A DNA stretch of 37,745 bases from Bacteroidales bacterium (GTDB taxonomy: Bacteria > Bacteroidota > Bacteroidia > Bacteroidales > Bacteroidaceae), in contig SFKY01000024.1 of assembly GCA_004554665.1 (NCBI GenBank), positions 1 to 37,745 of the forward strand, read 5' to 3'. Below, in pieces: positions 1-8,371 of this stretch. Within the stretch, counting starts at the first letter, position 1. Each line of letters begins with the position of its first letter. The notes under the pieces are model-generated. The model saw only the letters and a list, made by a program, of their open reading frames with translations. It ran no database searches and was not told where the DNA came from. The position numbers and the translations under genes were made by a program.

Positions 1-1
1 A

Positions 2-517
2 CAGGACTTGAAGGAGAAATCGGACTCTGTCAAGTTTGCCGCAACACTGAAAGACCTATACGACAAGGATCCCGGTAATGATATGGTATTCGGACAGCTG
101 GCTGCCATCTATCAGGCTCTGGGCAACTTGGATGATTCTAACAAGCTCATCGAGGCTCGTCTCGCACAGAATCCTAACGACTATACCGCTCTGGCTATGA
201 AGGGACAAAACCTGATGAATGCCAATAAGCACGACGAGGCCATCGAGACTTTCAAGAAAGCCATTGCCACCAAAGCTGATGACGCTCTTATCTTCACATA
301 CCTTGCATTCTGTATCAACTCCAAGGCTGCAAGCTGCCAGGCTGAGGCAGAAATGAAGAAGTATTATGAGCAGAGTGTACCCTATCTGGAGAAAGCACGT
401 CAGCTGGATCCCTCAAGAGAGCGCGCTAACTGGTCATATCCGCTCTACCAGTGCTACTATACGCTCTATGGTGCTGACGACGCACGCACCAAGGAGATTG
501 AAGCTATGACAAAGTAA
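2..517 (+). CDS. TPR-repeat protein, 5'-partial
   Basis: This is the C-terminal part of a tetratricopeptide-repeat protein. The reading frame is open to the left edge of the window, so the true start lies outside it; the first in-frame TTG (position 8) is not a convincing start. The visible 170 or so residues contain helix-turn-helix TPR units, for example the stretch around NPNDYTALAMKGQNL and the following DEAIETFKKAI. The tail YLEKARQLDPSRERANW followed by PLYQCYYTLYG recurs in the next two genes, so the three are tandem paralogues. In Bacteroidales such proteins are usually periplasmic or membrane-attached and often sit behind ExbB/ExbD/TonB genes; that context cannot be seen here. The exact role is unknown. 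Confidence 0.85.
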   Translation, partial: QDLKEKSDSVKFAATLKDLYDKDPGNDMVFGQLAAIYQALGNLDDSNKLIEARLAQNPNDYTALAMKGQNLMNANKHDEAIETFKKAIATKADDALIFTYLAFCINSKAASCQAEAEMKKYYEQSVPYLEKARQLDPSRERANWSYPLYQCYYTLYGADDARTKEIEAMTK

Positions 518-523
518 GGCCAC

Positions 524-588
524 GTGCCGCTTGCAAACTTAATGGGTGGGGCTGTGCCGGATACACAGAAGCGGCACAGCCGCCCATT
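524..588 (+). repeat. Two mutually exclusive stem-loops between TPR genes
   Basis: GTGCCGCTT at 524-532 is the exact reverse complement of 569-577. GGCTGTGCC at 550-558 is the exact reverse complement of 573-581, and AATGGG (541-546) pairs with CCCATT (583-588) to extend that second stem. The two right-hand arms overlap, so only one hairpin can form at a time. No T-run follows. The structure fills nearly all of the gap between the first two TPR genes. Confidence 0.6.
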
Positions 589-600
589 CACGAAAGTCGA

Positions 601-1647
601 ATGGGGAGTGAATTGGACAATAAGACTGAAGCTGCCAAGCTCAATAGGCAGGTAGATGCGCTGTTGGCCAAGCTAGAAGTGTGTCGGGACTCTACCTATT
701 ATTATACCACGGTGGTTGATATTGTCAAGACTGCCGTTTCCTGTGACGAATACGATAACCTACCCAACGCCAACGGAAAGAGTAAGGCTAAATATCGCCA
801 AGCCAACGCCCGGCGGACGGGAACTATTTGGGTACAACTGGTCAATGCCGGTGCCTACTATCATAGCCAACACCAGGAAGAGAAAGCCTTAGCGGCGTAT
901 GAATTGTATGTGCAGACTGCAGAGCATCCTTTATTCGATAAGCAGCCACATCATGTGGGGATGGCAGCATACTATGCTGGCCGATTGGCTTATGGCATCA
1001 AGGATTATCAAAAGGCGGAACGCTACGCGGATATAGCACTCAAGGACGATGGAATCGCCAAAAAAGCGGCTGCACTGAAGGTTGACTGCATGCGACAACT
1101 GGCTCAAACGGATAGTGATTGGAGACTGTACGAGGCTGCTTTGACAGCTTTGTATGAGCAGGACACACACTCTCCGCACTATTTTAATCTTCTGGTGATG
1201 TATTACACTGAGCATGGCAAGAAGGAAGCGTTGGAGAAGTTTGTGGAAAACGAGATACAACGCAATGGCCGTAACAAATATGCATGGGCGCTCAAGGGAG
1301 AGCGGGCGATGAATGGCCACCGATGGCAAGAGGCCATACAGGCCTATTCGCGTGCGGCCGCGCTGGATTCCCTCTTTTTGCCTGTCATCTATAATATAGG
1401 TATATGCTACACGTCGGAAGCGGTAGAGATGACAGACAGTCTGACACGTCAAGGGAATGAATCGCAGACTCCCGATGCAACAACGGCTGTAATGGCTTTG
1501 TTCAGACAAGGTAAAATTTATTTGGAGAAGGCGCAAGTGCTGGATCCCAAGCGCTCGACAGTAGATTGGGCGCCACCGCTCTATCAGGTTTACTTTGCTT
1601 TGGGAGATGAGCGGGCGGAAGAAATGAGAAAATTGATTAAGTATTGA
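601..1647 (+). CDS. TPR-repeat protein, probably N-terminally truncated paralogue
   Basis: A 348-residue TPR protein paralogous to its neighbours on both sides. It aligns with the downstream gene from about residue 75 of that protein and ends in the shared block YLEKAQVLDPKRS, then PPLYQVYFALG. It lacks the signal peptide and first 70 or so residues present in the downstream paralogue. The frame upstream of the ATG at 601 is open back to 502 but offers no ATG, GTG or TTG and runs through the stem-loop region, so 601 is the only usable start; no Shine-Dalgarno site is visible. Without a signal peptide the product would stay in the cytoplasm, unlike its paralogue. It may be a decayed copy or a gene that lost its 5' end by deletion. 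The function is unknown. Confidence 0.7.
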   Translation: MGSELDNKTEAAKLNRQVDALLAKLEVCRDSTYYYTTVVDIVKTAVSCDEYDNLPNANGKSKAKYRQANARRTGTIWVQLVNAGAYYHSQHQEEKALAAYELYVQTAEHPLFDKQPHHVGMAAYYAGRLAYGIKDYQKAERYADIALKDDGIAKKAAALKVDCMRQLAQTDSDWRLYEAALTALYEQDTHSPHYFNLLVMYYTEHGKKEALEKFVENEIQRNGRNKYAWALKGERAMNGHRWQEAIQAYSRAAALDSLFLPVIYNIGICYTSEAVEMTDSLTRQGNESQTPDATTAVMALFRQGKIYLEKAQVLDPKRSTVDWAPPLYQVYFALGDERAEEMRKLIKY

Positions 1648-1655
1648 GTAAAAAG

Positions 1656-2849
1656 ATGAGAAGGATAATCACAATATGGATAACATTGGTGCTGTCGCTC
1701 GGCGTTTATGCGCAGAAAAAGGAGATGGCACAAGCCAAGGAATTTGTCAAGAAAGGGACCAATCTTCCTCAGGCAGAGTCTCTTATGAAGAATTTGCTGA
1801 AAGATTCCGCAAATCGGACGAACGAAAAGATATGGCTCATACTTTTCGAGGCACAAAAGAAACAATACGATCAAGGCAATGAGAAAATGTATCTGAAGCA
1901 GCAGTTGGACACAGCAACGCTCTTTGATGCTGCCAAACGTATGTTCAAGACTTTGGAGGGCTTGGATTCTGTAGATATGATGCCCGATGAAAAGGGGAAA
2001 GTGAAGCTTGCCTACCGCAAAAAGCATGCGGAACTGCTCAATGTCTATAGGAAAAACCTGTTTAACGGTGGTGCCTTTTTCATCAACCAGAAGAAATACA
2101 AGGAGGCTTATGAGTATTTTGACTTGTATATAGACTGTGCGCGTCAGCCGCTTTTCACGGATTACAAGTACGACGAGACCGATACCGCTATGCCCGAGGC
2201 AGCCTATTGGGCTGTGTATTGTGGCTACAAGATTCAAGACCCTAAAGCCACGTTGCATCACACCTATCTGGCACTGAAGGATACGGCACACCATCAGTAT
2301 ATGTTGCAGTATCTGGCTGAAACCTATAAACTTGAAAAAGACGACAAGCGCTATGTGGAGGCTTTGACAGAAGGGTTCAGACGCTATCCGAAGTTCCAGT
2401 TCTTCTTTCCGAGATTGATAGAGTACTATGCCGAGACGGGAGAGTGGAGCAAGGCGCTCGAAGTATGTGATGAAGGCTTGGCCAAAGACAGCACCAATGT
2501 CCTGTACCGGTTCTCCAAGAGTTCGGTGCTGCTCAGTATGAAGCGTTACGATGAGTGTGTGGCAATATGCAAGTCGCTGTTGGCCGAATGTGATACGCTG
2601 TACGGTGTCCATCTCAATGCGGGGCTGGCGTATTTCAACAAGGCAGTGGAAATGGATAAAAACATCAGCAAGCAGCCCAGCAGACGTAAGGAAATCAACC
2701 AATTGTATAAAGAAGCGCTCCCTTATATCGAAAAGTATCGTGCGAAGGCTCCCGAACAGAAGCAGATGTGGGGATTGCCGCTTTATACGATTTATTTGAA
2801 CCTGAATATGGGCAAGGAATTTGAAGAAATTGACAAGTTAATGAGATGA
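1656..2849 (+). CDS. Secreted TPR-repeat protein
   Basis: A 397-residue protein beginning with a classical signal peptide (MRRII, a hydrophobic core ITLVLSLGV, then YAQ as a probable cleavage site). ATG 1656 is chosen over an in-frame TTG at 1644 because it gives a clean n-region. The mature part is alpha-helical with TPR-like units (YKEAYEYFDLYI; WSKALEVCDEGLAKDS) and the family tail PYIEKYRAKAPEQ, then PLYTIYLNL. It is the complete version of the upstream paralogue. It starts 8 nt after that gene and its stop overlaps the start of the helicase gene by 4 nt (ATGA), so the genes are co-transcribed. A periplasmic scaffold role is plausible but unproven. Confidence 0.85.
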   Translation: MRRIITIWITLVLSLGVYAQKKEMAQAKEFVKKGTNLPQAESLMKNLLKDSANRTNEKIWLILFEAQKKQYDQGNEKMYLKQQLDTATLFDAAKRMFKTLEGLDSVDMMPDEKGKVKLAYRKKHAELLNVYRKNLFNGGAFFINQKKYKEAYEYFDLYIDCARQPLFTDYKYDETDTAMPEAAYWAVYCGYKIQDPKATLHHTYLALKDTAHHQYMLQYLAETYKLEKDDKRYVEALTEGFRRYPKFQFFFPRLIEYYAETGEWSKALEVCDEGLAKDSTNVLYRFSKSSVLLSMKRYDECVAICKSLLAECDTLYGVHLNAGLAYFNKAVEMDKNISKQPSRRKEINQLYKEALPYIEKYRAKAPEQKQMWGLPLYTIYLNLNMGKEFEEIDKLMR

Positions 2850-4171
2850 AGACGATAGAAGAGATATTGGATAAATGTAATATCCGTCAACTCAACGAGA
2901 TGCAGATAGCCACTTCTGAGGCTATTCTCAATACAGGAAAAGACCTGATGCTTCTCTCGCCAACAGGGTCGGGCAAAACGTTGGCGTATCTGTTGCCGCT
3001 TACACAACGAATCAATCCCGAGCTGGATGCTGTACAGGCTATCGTGGTTGTCCCGGGTAGAGAACTGGCGCTACAGTCGGCAACGGTATTGAAGGATATG
3101 GCAACAGGATTGCGAGCCTATGCTTGTTATGGCGGCAGGGCTGCTATGGACGAGCACCGTCAGTTGCGACAAGTGCGGCCGCATGTTATTTTCAGTACGC
3201 CGGGTCGCATGAATGACCATTTGGGCAAGGGGAATATCGATACCAAGGCGGTGAAATGGATTATCTTGGACGAGTTTGACAAGTGTCTTGAGATGGGTTT
3301 CCACGATGAAATGGCCATTTTGATGCGACAGATACCGGCTTGTGCCCGCCAGATACTCTTGTCGGCTACACCAGCAGAAGAGATGCACACCCAGCAGATA
3401 CTGCGGGACCAGTTTGCTGTGCTCAACTTTCTTCCCAACGAGGGGAATGTACCTGCCAGGGTATGCATCCGTAAGGTGCAGAGTCCAGAAAAGGACAAGT
3501 TGGAGACACTTCGACGACTTCTTTGCCAGTTGGGTGATGACAGTTCTATCGTTTTCCTCAACTATAGGGAGAGTGTAGAGCGCACAGCAGCCTATTTGGA
3601 GGAGCACGGATTTACTATCAGTAGTTTTCACGGCGGTCTGGAGCAGAAGCAACGCGAAGACGCGCTTTACAGGTTTTCCAATGGTTCTGCCAATATATTG
3701 GTCAGCACCGATTTGGCTTCCCGCGGCTTGGATATTCCTGACATCCGCAATATCATACACTATCATTTGCCAGAGGGGGAAGACGGTTATATCCATCGGG
3801 TAGGCCGTACTGCGCGATGGGATGCACACGGTGACAGCTACTTTATATTAGGTCCCGAGGAAAGTATTCCTGATTACGTGGATGCAGATGTTGAGGATTA
3901 CGAACTGTCTACCGAGGCTGCACCCGTCCCCGTGCCGCGCATGGCTACTATCTATATAGGTAAAGGCAAGAAAGACAAGATTTCCAAAGGTGATATCGTA
4001 GGCTTGCTCTGCAAGCAAGCAGGGCTGTCGGGCTCGGAGATTGGCCGCATCGATGTAAAAGATTATTATGCCTATGTAGCGGTGGTGCGTTCCAAACTTA
4101 TGCAGGTCTTGAAGCAACTGAACGGACAAAAAATAAAAGGGTTGAAAACCTTATTTGAGGCTGTTCGATAG
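2846..4171 (+). CDS. DEAD-box ATP-dependent RNA helicase, DbpA-like
   Basis: A 441-residue superfamily 2 RNA helicase. The Q motif is near the N-terminus (QLNEMQ, 15-20), motif I is SPTGSGKT (38-45), motif II is DEFD (142-145) in place of DEAD, motif III is SAT (173-175) and motif VI is HRVGRTAR (317-324). Residues about 367-440 match the DbpA RNA-binding domain (TIYIGKGKKDKISKGDIVG; VKDYYAYVAV), which in E. coli DbpA recognises 23S rRNA hairpin 92 during large-subunit assembly. A role in ribosome biogenesis is therefore likely. It overlaps the upstream TPR gene by 4 nt. The DEFD form of motif II keeps both acidic residues needed for Mg-ATP, so activity is expected. Confidence 0.93.
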   Translation: MKTIEEILDKCNIRQLNEMQIATSEAILNTGKDLMLLSPTGSGKTLAYLLPLTQRINPELDAVQAIVVVPGRELALQSATVLKDMATGLRAYACYGGRAAMDEHRQLRQVRPHVIFSTPGRMNDHLGKGNIDTKAVKWIILDEFDKCLEMGFHDEMAILMRQIPACARQILLSATPAEEMHTQQILRDQFAVLNFLPNEGNVPARVCIRKVQSPEKDKLETLRRLLCQLGDDSSIVFLNYRESVERTAAYLEEHGFTISSFHGGLEQKQREDALYRFSNGSANILVSTDLASRGLDIPDIRNIIHYHLPEGEDGYIHRVGRTARWDAHGDSYFILGPEESIPDYVDADVEDYELSTEAAPVPVPRMATIYIGKGKKDKISKGDIVGLLCKQAGLSGSEIGRIDVKDYYAYVAVVRSKLMQVLKQLNGQKIKGLKTLFEAVR

Positions 4172-4221
4172 TACGGATAATTGCTAATATTGTATAAATG
4201 CAGAAAATATTTAGTCTTTTG

Positions 4222-4253
4222 TTTGGGCAGGATAAATAAATGGCGTATATTCG
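4222..4253 (+). promoter_or_regulatory. Bacteroidota-type promoter of the serC operon
   Basis: TTTG at 4222-4225, a 20-nt spacer, then TATATTCG at 4246-4253, one base off the TAnnTTTG box. The spacing is within the 19-21 nt expected for the major Bacteroidota sigma factor. It lies 58 nt before serC in an AT-rich gap. Confidence 0.6.
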
Positions 4254-4311
4254 CAACTGCTAATAAAGAGACTAAAAATCTTATCATAATTATTTAAACA
4301 TTAATTTCAGT

Positions 4312-5379
4312 ATGAAGAAGTACAATTTTAATGCGGGTCCTTCGATGCTCCCCCGTGAGGTAATTGAAAACACGGCAAAGCAGATTTTGGATTTCAATGG
4401 TAGCGGACTGTCTTTGATGGAAATCAGCCATCGTGCAAAAGACTTCCAACCTGTTGTTGACGAGAGCGTAGCGCTTATCAAAGAGCTGCTCGATGTCCCG
4501 TCTGGCTATTCTGTCATCTTCCTTGGAGGTGGCGCTTCGCTGCAGTTTATGCAGATACCTGCCAACTTCCTGTGGAAGAAAGCTGCCTATCTCAATACGG
4601 GTACATGGTCAAAGAAGGCCATCAAGGAAGCCAAGCAGTTTGGAGAGGTGGTTGAGGTTGCTTCTTCTGCTAATGAAAACTTTACCCATTACCCTAAAAA
4701 CTTCGAGGTTCCGGCAGATGCAGACTATCTGCATGTAACCACTAACAATACTATCTACGGCACAGAGTACCGCAAGGACTTTGATGTAAACGTACCGTTG
4801 ATAGCTGATATGAGTTCTGACATTATGAGCCGTCCGGTTGATGTGTCTAAATATACAGCTATCTATGCCGGCGCACAGAAGAATATGGCAATGGCGGGTG
4901 TTACCGTGATTATTGTTAAGGACGATATGCTGGGCAAGGCACCGCGTGAGTTGCCTACGATGATTGATTATCGCACGCATGTGGACAAGGGTTCCATGTT
5001 CAATACGCCGCCAGTAGTGCCTATCTACTCGCTGATGGAAACCATGCGTTGGGTGAAGAGCCAGGGTGGTGTGGCCGAAATGGACCGTCGCGCCAACGAG
5101 CGGGCCGATATGCTCTATGCAGAGATTGACCGCAATAAGCTCTTCCGTGGCACGGTGAACGAGGAAGACCGCTCTGTAATGAATATCTGTTTTGTAATGA
5201 ACGATGAATACAAAGAGTTGGAGAAACCGTTCTTCGACTTTGCGACAGCACGGGGCATGGTTGGTATCAAGGGACACCGCTCTGTGGGTGGTTTCCGTGC
5301 TTCTTGCTACAATGCACAGACCATTGAGGGCGTTCAGGCACTCGTTCAGGCAATGAAAGACTTTGAAAACGAACACTAA
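4312..5379 (+). CDS. serC: Phosphoserine aminotransferase
   Basis: A 355-residue class V PLP aminotransferase that converts 3-phosphohydroxypyruvate and glutamate to phosphoserine and 2-oxoglutarate; it also acts in pyridoxal phosphate synthesis in some bacteria. The N-terminal FNAGPSMLP, the LGGGASLQF cofactor-phosphate loop (71-79) and the YAGAQKNM block with Schiff-base lysine K190 are diagnostic. Length is normal for the family. It is the first gene of a serine operon: serA starts 11 nt after its stop and a good promoter lies upstream. The product is cytoplasmic. Confidence 0.97.
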   Translation: MKKYNFNAGPSMLPREVIENTAKQILDFNGSGLSLMEISHRAKDFQPVVDESVALIKELLDVPSGYSVIFLGGGASLQFMQIPANFLWKKAAYLNTGTWSKKAIKEAKQFGEVVEVASSANENFTHYPKNFEVPADADYLHVTTNNTIYGTEYRKDFDVNVPLIADMSSDIMSRPVDVSKYTAIYAGAQKNMAMAGVTVIIVKDDMLGKAPRELPTMIDYRTHVDKGSMFNTPPVVPIYSLMETMRWVKSQGGVAEMDRRANERADMLYAEIDRNKLFRGTVNEEDRSVMNICFVMNDEYKELEKPFFDFATARGMVGIKGHRSVGGFRASCYNAQTIEGVQALVQAMKDFENEH

Positions 5380-5390
5380 AAGATTCATCT

Positions 5391-6308
5391 ATGAAAGTAT
5401 TGGTTGCAACAGAAAAACCCTTTGCAGCTCCCGCTGTAGCAGGTATTAAGCAAGAGATTGAGAATGCCGGCAACGAAGTGGTTTTCTTGGAGAAATATAC
5501 AGAGAAGGCACAACTCTTGGAAGCTGTGCAGGATGCAGACGCACTGATAATCAGATCAGACAAAGTGGATCCGGCCGTCTTGGATGCCGCCAAGCAGTTG
5601 AAGATTGTTGTCAGGGCAGGTGCCGGCTACGACAATGTTGATTGTGAGGCTGCCAAAGCCAAGGGTGTAGTGGTGGAAAACACGCCTGGGCAGAATTCCA
5701 ACGCCGTGGCCGAATTGGTTTTCGGTCTGTTGGTTTATGCCGTCCGCAATTTCTACAATGGCAAGAGTGGTTCAGAACTCAAAGGCAAGAAACTCGGCAT
5801 TCTGGCTTTCGGCAACGTAGGCCGCAATGTGGCTCGCATCGCACAAGGTTTTGGCATGGAAGTGGCAGCCTATGATGCCTACTGTCCGGCGGAAGCCATT
5901 GAGGCAAGTGGCGTGAAGGCTTGCCAGACCCAGGACGAACTGTTCCAGACTTGCGATATCGTATCGCTTCACATTCCTGCAACGCCGGAGACCAAGCAGA
6001 GTATCGACTATCGCACAGTCAATCAGATGCGCAAGGGAGGAATTTTGGTCAATACTGCCCGCAAGGAGGTTATCAATGAGCCCGAATTGCTTCGTCTTAT
6101 GGCAGAGCGTACAGACCTGAAGTTTGTGACCGACATCATGCCCGATGCAGATGCCGACTTCCGTCAGTTTGAGGGCCGCTACTTCTCCACTCCGAAGAAG
6201 ATGGGTGCACAGACAGCAGAGGCCAACATCAATGCCGGTATTGCGGCTGCACGCCAAATCAACGCTTTTTTTGCCACAGGAGACACTAAGTTCCAAGTAA
6301 ACAAGTAA
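5391..6308 (+). CDS. serA: D-3-phosphoglycerate dehydrogenase, short lysine-type (IIIK)
   Basis: A 305-residue NAD-dependent dehydrogenase catalysing the first step of serine synthesis. The nucleotide-binding fold is at 136-144 (GILAFGNVG; the middle glycine of the usual motif is alanine 139) and the substrate/catalytic arginine is in NTARKEV (R224). The usual catalytic histidine of TPHxGAQT is absent: the sequence reads STPKKMGAQT (266-275), so a lysine (269 or 270) takes its place. This is the signature described for type IIIK enzymes such as that of Entamoeba histolytica. The C-terminal ASB and ACT regulatory domains of E. coli SerA are missing, so serine feedback through ACT is not expected. 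It follows serC by 11 nt. Confidence 0.93.
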   Translation: MKVLVATEKPFAAPAVAGIKQEIENAGNEVVFLEKYTEKAQLLEAVQDADALIIRSDKVDPAVLDAAKQLKIVVRAGAGYDNVDCEAAKAKGVVVENTPGQNSNAVAELVFGLLVYAVRNFYNGKSGSELKGKKLGILAFGNVGRNVARIAQGFGMEVAAYDAYCPAEAIEASGVKACQTQDELFQTCDIVSLHIPATPETKQSIDYRTVNQMRKGGILVNTARKEVINEPELLRLMAERTDLKFVTDIMPDADADFRQFEGRYFSTPKKMGAQTAEANINAGIAAARQINAFFATGDTKFQVNK

Positions 6309-6328
6309 TCTTTTCACCATAACCCAAT

Positions 6329-6350
6329 CCCCCTCCCGCAGCGGAGGGGG
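6329..6350 (+). repeat. GC-rich stem-loop between serA and the DUF1015 gene
   Basis: CCCCCTCC (6329-6336) and GGAGGGGG (6343-6350) form a perfect 8-bp stem with a 6-nt loop CGCAGC. No T-run follows, so it is not a standard terminator. It could protect the upstream serC-serA message or attenuate the downstream genes; this is inference. Confidence 0.55.
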
Positions 6351-6365
6351 GCTATCTTACCAACT

Positions 6366-7616
6366 ATGGCAACCATTAAACCTTTTAGGGGAGTTCGCCC
6401 CCCCAAGCAGTGGGTGGAGCAAGTAGAGTCACGTCCCTATGATGTACTCGACTCAGAGGAAGCCCGCGCCGAGGCAGGCGACAATGAGAAGAGCCTCTAT
6501 CACATCATCAAACCAGAAATCAACTTCGAACCGGGTACATCTGAGTACGACCCGCGCGTCTACCAGAGTGCAGTGGAGCATTTTCAGATGTTCCAAGAAC
6601 GTGGATGGCTGGTGCAAGACCTGGAGGAGCATTACTATATCTATGCGCAGACCATGAATGGCAAGACACAGTATGGTCTTGTGGTGGGCGCTTATGTCAA
6701 CGATTATTTGACTGGCGTTATCAAGAAGCATGAACTGACACGCCGCGACAAGGAAGAAGATCGCATGAAGCATGTGCGTGTATGCAATGCCAACATAGAG
6801 CCTGTCTTCTTTGCATATCCTGACAACGATACTCTTGACAAACTCATCATGCGCTACGCTGCCACAACCCCCGAGTACGATTTTATCGCTCCGATAGACG
6901 GTTTCCGTCATCAGTTGTGGGTGGTTTCCTGTGCGGAAGACATCGCTGCCATCACTGCCGAATTTGCCAAGATGCCCAGTCTGTATATTGCCGATGGCCA
7001 TCACCGTTCGGCTGCGGCAGCTCTTGTTGGTGCAGAGAAGGCCCAAAACAATCCCAATCACACCGGGACAGAGGAGTACAATTACTTCATGGCCGTATGT
7101 TTCCAAGCCTCTCAGCTCACGATACTCGATTACAACCGCGTGGTCAAGGACCTCAACGGCATGAGCAGCGAAGCTTTCTTGGAAGCATTGGGGCACAACT
7201 TTGAAGTGGCCTGTCAGGGAGCAGAGATTTATCATCCGCAGCGTCTGCACGAGTTCTCCCTCTACCTGGACGGCCTCTGGTACAGTTTGGTAGCCAAGAC
7301 AGGCACCTATGACGACACCGACCCCATCGGTGTGCTCGATGTGGACATTTCCTCAAGACTCATTCTGGACCAGCTGCTCGGCATCAAGGATCTCAGAAGC
7401 GACAATCGTATCGACTTTGTCGGTGGTTTGCGTGGATTGGGCGAACTCAAGCGTCGCGTCGATTCTGGCGAGATGCGCATGGCCTTGGCCCTCTATCCGG
7501 TCACCATGCAACAGATTATGGACATAGCTGACAGCGGCAAGATTATGCCGCCCAAGGCTACATGGTTTGAGCCGAAACTTAGAAGTGGACTGATTATACA
7601 CAAGTTGGATGACTGA
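6366..7616 (+). CDS. DUF1015 family protein
   Basis: A 416-residue protein recognisable as DUF1015 from its N-terminal IKPFRGVRPPKQW, the central IADGHHRSAAA (D210 to R214 and following) and the C-terminal PKATWFEPKLRSGL. The family's biochemical role is not established to my knowledge. The DGHHR core resembles the nucleotide-binding motif of ParB/SerK-like proteins (SerK is an ADP-dependent serine kinase); that link is inference from a short motif. The gene directly follows serC-serA and overlaps the next gene by 8 nt, so a function in serine or phosphoserine metabolism is plausible. No classical serB lies in the cluster. ATG 6366 is the natural start, 57 nt after serA. Confidence 0.85.
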   Translation: MATIKPFRGVRPPKQWVEQVESRPYDVLDSEEARAEAGDNEKSLYHIIKPEINFEPGTSEYDPRVYQSAVEHFQMFQERGWLVQDLEEHYYIYAQTMNGKTQYGLVVGAYVNDYLTGVIKKHELTRRDKEEDRMKHVRVCNANIEPVFFAYPDNDTLDKLIMRYAATTPEYDFIAPIDGFRHQLWVVSCAEDIAAITAEFAKMPSLYIADGHHRSAAAALVGAEKAQNNPNHTGTEEYNYFMAVCFQASQLTILDYNRVVKDLNGMSSEAFLEALGHNFEVACQGAEIYHPQRLHEFSLYLDGLWYSLVAKTGTYDDTDPIGVLDVDISSRLILDQLLGIKDLRSDNRIDFVGGLRGLGELKRRVDSGEMRMALALYPVTMQQIMDIADSGKIMPPKATWFEPKLRSGLIIHKLDD

Positions 7617-8199
7617 CGAGTATAAGACCATCACAGACCATATAGGCGAGGGATTTTATTCCGAGAAGCGGAGTAAGTTCCTCGCTTTTGCCCACCATGT
7701 CAACGATGTGGAGGATGTGAAACGCTTGGTTGCCGAGTATCGCAAGAAGTATTATGATGCGCGCCATGTGTGCTATGCCTATGTACTGGGTGCAGACAGG
7801 GCAGAGTTTCGTGCCAATGACGATGGAGAGCCGTCGTCCACGGCAGGGAAACCCATCCTTGGGCAGATTCATTCGGCAGAACTCACTGATATTTTGGTCG
7901 TGGTAGTGCGTTATTACGGTGGTGTCAACCTCGGTACGGGAGGCCTTATCGTTGCCTATCGCACGGCGGCGGCCGATGCATTGGCGCATGCCGAGGTGGT
8001 GCCCCGTCTTGTAGAGGAACAGATAACATATAGTTTTGCCTATCCCATGATGAATGCCGTGATGCGTGTGGTCAAAGATCTGCAGCCCCGCATTGTCTCC
8101 CAACAGTTTGATAATACCTGTTCTATCACTTTGGCCATACGCAAGGAGATGGCCGAAGCCCTGCGCCAGCGCTTGGCAGCCTTATCATTCGAGGCTTAA
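7609..8199 (+). CDS. YigZ/IMPACT family protein
   Basis: A 196-residue UPF0029/IMPACT family protein. The N-terminal domain carries the family core: KRSKFLAFA, DARHVCYAYVLG, DDGEPSSTAGKPIL and VVRYYGGVNLGTGGL (about residues 19-120), followed by a ferredoxin-like C-terminal domain. E. coli YigZ and eukaryotic IMPACT are linked to translation-related control, but the molecular activity is unsettled. ATG 7609 overlaps the end of the DUF1015 gene by 8 nt in another frame, which indicates translational coupling and makes this the last gene of the serC operon. The stop codon is only 5 nt before a fold-back element. Confidence 0.92.
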   Translation: MTDEYKTITDHIGEGFYSEKRSKFLAFAHHVNDVEDVKRLVAEYRKKYYDARHVCYAYVLGADRAEFRANDDGEPSSTAGKPILGQIHSAELTDILVVVVRYYGGVNLGTGGLIVAYRTAAADALAHAEVVPRLVEEQITYSFAYPMMNAVMRVVKDLQPRIVSQQFDNTCSITLAIRKEMAEALRQRLAALSFEA

Positions 8200-8204
8200 T
8201 CTTA

Positions 8205-8371
8205 TCCCATATCGGTCATTAGGCTGTTAAGCGCAAACAAACTTTCTTTTTTGTCATCTGTCTTTCCACTTTTCTGTTACAATGGAATCCCCATTGTGCC
8301 CTCAATAACGTAAAGACATCTGCTCAAAAACAAATATTGTTATCATCATCACGCTAATGACCGATATGAGA
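8205..8371. mobile_element. MITE-like fold-back element, copy 1
   Basis: A 167-bp element with terminal inverted repeats: TCCCATATCGGTCATTAG at the left end (8205-8222) matches the reverse complement of 8354-8371 at 17 of 18 positions. Including the flanking TTA and TAA (8202-8204, 8372-8374) the repeat is 20 of 21, consistent with a TA target duplication. The exact centre holds a small hairpin, ACAATGG-AATCC-CCATTGT (8279-8297), and the two halves show weaker complementarity throughout, so the whole element can fold back. A second copy lies at 35308-35471, about 85% identical by eye. No open frame for a transposase is present. It sits between two convergent genes. Confidence 0.75.
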
